A stretch of DNA of 51,185 nucleotides from Cephaloticoccus primus (lineage in GTDB: Bacteria > Verrucomicrobiota > Verrucomicrobiia > Opitutales > Opitutaceae). The stretch spans positions 1-51,185 of the forward strand of contig NZ_LSZQ01000022.1 in NCBI RefSeq assembly GCF_001580015.1, in the 5' to 3' direction. Shown piece after piece: positions 45,731 to 51,185 of this stretch. Under the pieces are notes generated by a model. It ran no database searches. It was given only the letters and a program-made list of their open reading frames with translations, and had not been told where the DNA came from. The translations under genes and the position numbers were made by a program. Within the stretch, counting starts at the first letter, position 1, and each line of letters begins with the position of its first letter.

Positions 45731-47683
45731 ATGAGCAGAATTTTAGGTATTGATCTAGGAACGACAAATTCGTGCATGGCCGTCATGGAGGGTGGCGAGC
45801 CGGTCGTCATCCCCAACGCAGAGGGCGCGCGCACGACGCCTTCCATTGTGGCTTTCACCAAAAACGGCGAGCGCCTCGTGGGCCAAGCCGCCAAGCGCCA
45901 GGCGGTGACCAACCCGCGCAACACGATTTTCTCGGCCAAGCGCCTCATCGGGCGCAAGTTTGCCGAGGTCTCCGAGGAGGTGAAGACGCTGCCCTACAAG
46001 GTCGTCGCAGGCAAAAACGGCGACGCGGCGATTGAGGTGCAGGTCGGCGACAAGACCGAGACTTTCGCGCCGCAGCAAATCTCTGCCTTCCTGCTCGCCA
46101 AACTGAAGGCCGATGCGGAGGCGTACCTGGGCGAGAAAATCACGCAGGCGGTCATCACCGTCCCGGCTTACTTCAACGACTCGCAGCGCCAGGCGACCAA
46201 GGACGCGGGCAAGATCGCGGGCCTCGATGTCCAGCGGATCATCAACGAGCCGACCGCCGCGTCGCTCGCCTACGGCCTCGACAAAAAGAAGGACGAAAAA
46301 ATCGCCGTGTTCGACTTGGGCGGCGGCACCTTCGACATGTCGGTGCTCGAAATCGGCGACGGCGTTTTCGAGGTCAAGGCGACCAACGGCGACACGCACC
46401 TCGGCGGCGACAACTGGGACGACGCCTTGATCAACTGGCTGGTCGAAGAGTTTCGCAAAGAAAACGGGATCGACCTGCGCCAGGACCCGATGGCCCTCCA
46501 GCGGCTCAAGGAAGAGGCCGAAAAGGCGAAGATCGCCCTCTCCTCCGCGCAGTCGGTGGACATCAACTTGCCCTTCATCACCGCAGACGCGACGGGCCCG
46601 AAGCACCTCAACGTGCAGCTCACCCGCGCGAAGATGGAGCAAGTCTGCGACACGCTTTTTGAGCGCTGCCGCCCGCCTTTCCAGAATTGCCTGAAGGACG
46701 CGGAACTTAGCTCCTCAAGCATCGATGAGCTCGTACTCGTCGGCGGCATGACACGCATGCCCAAGGTCGTCGAGATCGCCAAATCCCTCGCGGGCAAGAC
46801 CCCGCACCAAGGCGTGAACCCCGACGAAGTCGTCGCCATCGGCGCAGCCGTCCAGGGCGGCGTGCTCAAGGGCGACGTGCGCGACGTGCTCTTGCTCGAC
46901 GTGACGCCGCTCACCCTCGGCATCATGACCGCGGGCGACGTCGCCACGCCGATGATCCCACGCAACACCACTATCCCTTCCAAGAAGACTCAGGTCTTCT
47001 CGACCTACAGCGACAACCAGCCTTCGGTCGAGATCGTCGTCCTCCAGGGCGAGCGCCCGATGGCCCGCGACAACAAAACGCTGGGCACTTTCAAGCTCGA
47101 CGGCATCCCGCCCGCGCCGCGCGGCACGCCGCAGATCGAGGTCACCTTCGATATCGATGCCAACGGCATCCTCCACGTTTCCGCCAAGGATCTGGGCACC
47201 GGTAAGGATCAGAAGATCACCGTCCAGGGCTCCTCGGGCCTCTCGCAAGAAGAGGTCGAGCGGATGACCAAGGAAGCCGAGCTCCACGCCGAGGAAGACA
47301 AAAAGCGCAAGGAAGCCGTCGAGACCCGCAACCAGCTCGACAGCTCCATCTACCAACTCGAAAAGACACTCTCGGAGGCGGGTGACAAACTCCCTGCCGA
47401 CAAGAAGACGCCGATCGAGACCGCGCTGGCCGATGCGAAAAAGGCGCTCGAATCCAACGACGCCGAGCAAATGAAGTCCGCGCTCGAATCCCTCTCCAAA
47501 GTCGGTGCCGAGCTCTACGCCCAAGCCCAGGAAGCCGCACAGGCTGCCCAGGCCGGTGCGGCGGGTGACGCCGCAGGCGCGGGCACTGCTGCTGGTGGCG
47601 ACTCCGGCAAGCGCACCGAAAAGCCCGCCGACGTCGTCGATGCGGACTTCGAAGTCGTCGACGAAGACAAGGACAAGAAGTGA
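45731..47683 (+). CDS. dnaK: Molecular chaperone DnaK (Hsp70)
   Basis: 650-residue Hsp70. The ATPase domain has [17 protein letters not shown] (phosphate 1), [39 protein letters not shown] (phosphate 2) and [13 protein letters not shown] (adenosine site). The hydrophobic linker [14 protein letters not shown] leads to the substrate-binding domain with [16 protein letters not shown] and [14 protein letters not shown]. The C-terminal lid is followed by an Ala/Gly-rich tail ending [16 protein letters not shown], the usual EEVD-like acidic end of bacterial DnaK. It starts at the ATG at 45731, one of the few genes here with an SD-like AAGGGG. It is the first gene of the chaperone cluster; grpE and dnaJ are not nearby. 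Confidence 0.98.
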   Translation: MSRILGIDLGTTNSCMAVMEGGEPVVIPNAEGARTTPSIVAFTKNGERLVGQAAKRQAVTNPRNTIFSAKRLIGRKFAEVSEEVKTLPYKVVAGKNGDAAIEVQVGDKTETFAPQQISAFLLAKLKADAEAYLGEKITQAVITVPAYFNDSQRQATKDAGKIAGLDVQRIINEPTAASLAYGLDKKKDEKIAVFDLGGGTFDMSVLEIGDGVFEVKATNGDTHLGGDNWDDALINWLVEEFRKENGIDLRQDPMALQRLKEEAEKAKIALSSAQSVDINLPFITADATGPKHLNVQLTRAKMEQVCDTLFERCRPPFQNCLKDAELSSSSIDELVLVGGMTRMPKVVEIAKSLAGKTPHQGVNPDEVVAIGAAVQGGVLKGDVRDVLLLDVTPLTLGIMTAGDVATPMIPRNTTIPSKKTQVFSTYSDNQPSVEIVVLQGERPMARDNKTLGTFKLDGIPPAPRGTPQIEVTFDIDANGILHVSAKDLGTGKDQKITVQGSSGLSQEEVERMTKEAELHAEEDKKRKEAVETRNQLDSSIYQLEKTLSEAGDKLPADKKTPIETALADAKKALESNDAEQMKSALESLSKVGAELYAQAQEAAQAAQAGAAGDAAGAGTAAGGDSGKRTEKPADVVDADFEVVDEDKDKK

Positions 47684-47710
47684 GCCCCTGCTTCGCCCAT
47701 TAACCCTTTT

Positions 47711-47758
47711 GCGTGCGGGAGGCCCCCGCTGCCCCATCCGGGGCGCCCTCCCTTGCGC
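47711..47758 (+). other. Long GC-rich hairpin between dnaK and groES
   Basis: GGGAGG (47717-47722) pairs with CCTCCC (47747-47752), with an inner CCCC-ATCC-GGGG stem (47732-47743) and an outer GCG/CGC. No T-tract follows. It could act as an mRNA stabiliser, a processing site or a partial attenuator between dnaK and the groESL pair. Confidence 0.5.
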
Positions 47759-47808
47759 AGCCTTAAACCCTACCTGGAAAATCTAATCCACAAAACCCAC
47801 ACATATAT

Positions 47809-48105
47809 ATGGCTAAAGTAAGTATCAAACCCATCGGTGATCGCGTGCTCGTGCAGCACATCGAGGAGAAGGAACAAGTGCGCGGCGGGATCATCATCCC
47901 CGACTCCGCCAAGGAAAAGCCCCAGGAGGCTACGGTCATCGCCTTGGGCACCGGCAAGAAAGACGAGCAGGGCAAGAACGTGCCCTTCGAGGTCAAGGTC
48001 GGCGACAAGGTGCTGATCTCCAAATACGGCGGCACCGAAGTGAAGATCGACGACCAGAAGTTCACGATCGTGCGCGAGGACGACATCCTCGGCGTCGTCG
48101 CCTGA
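47809..48105 (+). CDS. groES: Co-chaperonin GroES
   Basis: 98 residues, the normal length. It starts [47 protein letters not shown]; the mobile loop is [20 protein letters not shown]. It ends [34 protein letters not shown]. It forms the heptameric lid on GroEL. The ATG at 47809 has no SD; its leader contains AACCCACACATATA, closely matched before groEL. It lies 125 bp after dnaK and 71 bp before groEL. Confidence 0.98.
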   Translation: MAKVSIKPIGDRVLVQHIEEKEQVRGGIIIPDSAKEKPQEATVIALGTGKKDEQGKNVPFEVKVGDKVLISKYGGTEVKIDDQKFTIVREDDILGVVA

Positions 48106-48176
48106 GGCTCCCGCGCCCGGGCACTTCCCTGAGCCTCTCTACAGATCAACAACCCACATATAGTCCCTTAAAAATT

Positions 48177-49805
<1,629 letters not shown>

Positions 49806-49806
49806 G

Positions 49807-49825
49807 CGGCCATAGGCCGTTTTTA
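49807..49825 (+). terminator. First terminator after groEL
   Basis: CGGCC-ATA-GGCCG followed by TTTTTA, two bases after the groEL stop codon. It is also the first half of a double-hairpin element; the second half is GGGCACGGGC-TCGTTG-GCCCGTGTCC at 49827-49852. Confidence 0.85.
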
Positions 49826-49826
49826 T

Positions 49827-49909
49827 GGGCACGGGCTCGTTGGCCCGTGTCCATGTGCCCTCCTTTCATTTGGCACACCGCCTGCGGATGGCGCGCTCGC
49901 TGGCGCGCC
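49827..49909 (+). repeat. Two hexaloop hairpins downstream of groEL
   Basis: Hairpin 1 (49827-49852) has a 10-bp stem with one G-T pair and the loop TCGTTG. After CTTTCATTTGG, the same lead-in seen at 27901 and 32409, comes hairpin 2 (49890-49909), GGCGCGC-TCGCTG-GCGCGCC. Between them is an inserted CACACCGCCTGCGGAT. These belong to the same family as the intergenic elements elsewhere in the window. Confidence 0.8.
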
Positions 49910-49937
49910 GTCTCGCTTCGGTCCACTTACAACTCAC

Positions 49938-49969
49938 GCGGCACACCCAATCGGGTGTGCCGCTTTTTT
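49938..49969 (+). terminator. Strong rho-independent terminator of the chaperone cluster
   Basis: Perfect 11-bp stem GCGGCACACCC-AATC-GGGTGTGCCGC followed by six T (49964-49969). It lies 130 bp past groEL and backs up the first terminator. Confidence 0.93.
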
Positions 49970-50232
49970 GTGTCTCCCTCCATGTACGAAAGAGCCCTCC
50001 GCCAAGTAAACCAGTCGAAGAATAGTGAGGCGTAGTTGTTGGCCCACTCCGCTCAGCTTTTCCAAAAAAGTCGGCCCCCGCATGGCGGGGCAGAGTGATG
50101 TGCTCGCTGATCAAGTCGCGCGAGCGTGAGCGGCAGAGGTCACCGACCTCCGCTAACTGAACAGGTCGAAGACTGTGCGCTTCCGTGCATCGGTGCTTTG
50201 ACTCGGGCGGCGGAGCGTCCACTCTTGCGAGC

Positions 50233-50571
50233 ATGCTCCCCGCTGCCCACGCAAACGCCGCCGCCGCTGCTTCTGCCCCCGTGCTCACCGATTCGTCTGC
50301 CTCAAGTAGTTCGCTGGGGCGGCAGATCAGTGACTCACGGGTAGGCTGGAGTGATGCACAGTGGGACGAGTGGGCGGTGACGACCAGCGAGGAGGATAAG
50401 TTCGCCGAGCTAAAGGCGGCTATCGATGTAGCGCGGGCAGAGTACGACGCAGGGCTCGGTATCGAGGTTCCTCACGATCAACTCGGGGCTTTTATTCACG
50501 GGTTGAGCGAGGAGGCGGGCAAGCGGGCACAAGCTAAACGGGAGGCTCTAGCGTTGGCTCATGCGTCATGA
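50233..50571 (+). CDS. ParD-like antitoxin
   Basis: About 112 residues from the ATG at 50233, or about 96 from a GTG at 50281. The N-terminal 30 residues are Ala/Ser-rich and poorly conserved. The C-terminal half, EEDKFAELKAAIDVARAEYDAGLGIEVP, resembles the toxin-wrapping helix of ParD-type antitoxins, followed by a charged Ala-rich helix. No clear ribbon-helix-helix is seen at the N-terminus, so the DNA-binding part is uncertain and the assignment rests mainly on position. Its stop overlaps the next start in an ATGA. The 263 bases upstream (49970-50232) hold no gene; GAGGTC-ACC-GACCTC at about 50133-50147 could be an operator. Confidence 0.65.
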   Translation: MLPAAHANAAAAASAPVLTDSSASSSSLGRQISDSRVGWSDAQWDEWAVTTSEEDKFAELKAAIDVARAEYDAGLGIEVPHDQLGAFIHGLSEEAGKRAQAKREALALAHAS

Positions 50572-50921
50572 GCTTCCCCTACACGTTTTCCCCGGCCGTC
50601 CAAGCTGACATCGCGAGGATATTAGAAACATCAGAAGAGGAATTCGGGCCGGCTGCTCGCCTCCGTTATGCCGCACTGATTAATACAGCACTGTCCGACA
50701 TTGCGGCGAATCCCTATCGAGTGGAGAGCCGGGCTTGGCCGGAGCTTGGGCGTGGAGCGCGGTCTTGGCATTTGCAGCTGAGTCGGGAGCGTGCACGGAC
50801 CCCTACGGGAATGGTCAGCCAGCCGCGCCACATCATCTTTTACCGTATAGAGGCAGGCGTCGTCATCATCGAGCGTGTGTTGCACGAGAGGCAGGACCTG
50901 CGGCGGAAATTCGCGCGATAA
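50568..50921 (+). CDS. RelE/ParE-family toxin
   Basis: 117 residues with the ParE-like order: YTFSPAVQADIARILETSEEEFGPAARLRYAALINTAL (N-terminal helical hairpin), NPYRVESRAWPELGRGARSWHL (core strands), and PRHIIFYRIEAGVVIIERVLHERQDLRRKF, the classic end of ParE toxins, which poison DNA gyrase in characterised members. A loop of about 10 residues (RERARTPTGMVSQ) is inserted before PRHIIFYR. The start is the ATG at 50568 within the ATGA overlap with the antitoxin gene, so the two are co-translated. Confidence 0.85.
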   Translation: MSFPYTFSPAVQADIARILETSEEEFGPAARLRYAALINTALSDIAANPYRVESRAWPELGRGARSWHLQLSRERARTPTGMVSQPRHIIFYRIEAGVVIIERVLHERQDLRRKFAR

Positions 50922-51185
50922 ACCGTTCGAAGATCTTCCGCCGTTTTTTGCCACTCGATGACGGCGTGCCAACGAGCACAAGGGAAGGGGAGGCATCTGC
51001 GCATCACTCCAATGAGCTGTTCATATGGCTTGAGCTGAGCGGATTAGCGAAACTGCTAAGTTGAGATCAGGTTTCAATTTCCTTTAGGGTTTTATTTCGC
51101 TCTGTTCGACTGGGGATCTCATGAATTTTTGTTCGAGCATTTTTCGCCAGTTGTCCGCCACAGTCATCGTCTTCGGGGGGGGGGG
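50922..51185. other. Right edge, no gene seen
   Basis: 264 bases after the toxin gene with no supported coding region. The last 130 bases are less GC-rich. The window ends in eleven G (51175-51185), identical in length to the G run at 6443-6453, which may mark a contig end. Confidence 0.6.

Overview
The window looks like the chromosome of a GC-rich Gram-negative bacterium of the phylum Verrucomicrobiota, most likely an Opitutales/Puniceicoccales-type lineage. This is inferred from gene content, not from a marker tree. The pointers are a TonB-dependent receptor with the 'EIVHLSPFAVNES' style N-terminus, a PEP-CTERM protein with autotransporter-type repeats, a sulfatase-family protein, a PhyH-family gene, a Gfo/Idh + TIM-barrel pair, and almost no Shine-Dalgarno sequences.

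Layout. 0.3-3.5 kb: rodA and rng (minus strand; cell shape and RNA processing). 4.0-12.3 kb: a less GC-rich accessory stretch holding a sulfatase-fold protein that has lost its catalytic residues, a frameshifted PhyH gene, a membrane-anchored solute-binding protein, a large polytopic membrane protein and a TonB-dependent receptor. 12.6-22.6 kb: one long minus-strand operon, birA > ABC ATPase > ABC permease > GldG-like > DUF4340 > AsmA-like, resembling a GldAFG-type envelope transporter plus two large membrane-anchored proteins. 22.9-27.7 kb: a small conserved protein, rhamnulokinase, malate:quinone oxidoreductase and purU. 28.1-35.4 kb: carbohydrate genes (Gfo/Idh/MocA oxidoreductase, TIM-barrel isomerase/epimerase, DUF1343/NamZ-type muramidase, fucose-isomerase-like protein, SDR). 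35.5-41.3 kb: housekeeping genes (hotdog thioesterase, prmA, accA, TPR protein, yceI pair, queA). Then tRNA-Thr(CGT), a 1204-residue PEP-CTERM protein, the chaperone cluster dnaK-groES-groEL, and a ParDE-like toxin-antitoxin pair near the right edge.

The most unusual feature is not a gene. Most larger intergenic gaps carry a modular repeat built of consecutive stem-loops: a long variable palindrome, an AAATGGC word, a short palindrome, a conserved CGCCCC-ACGCGCAGTGG word, a small hairpin with a T-tract, and finally a hairpin with a six-base loop (mostly TCGTTG). The stems differ from copy to copy while pairing is kept, which suggests selection on structure. Ten copies of the terminal double hairpin and six copies of the upstream part are visible, in both orientations.

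Coordinates and motifs were read by eye. Family names rest on motif recognition, not on database searches.
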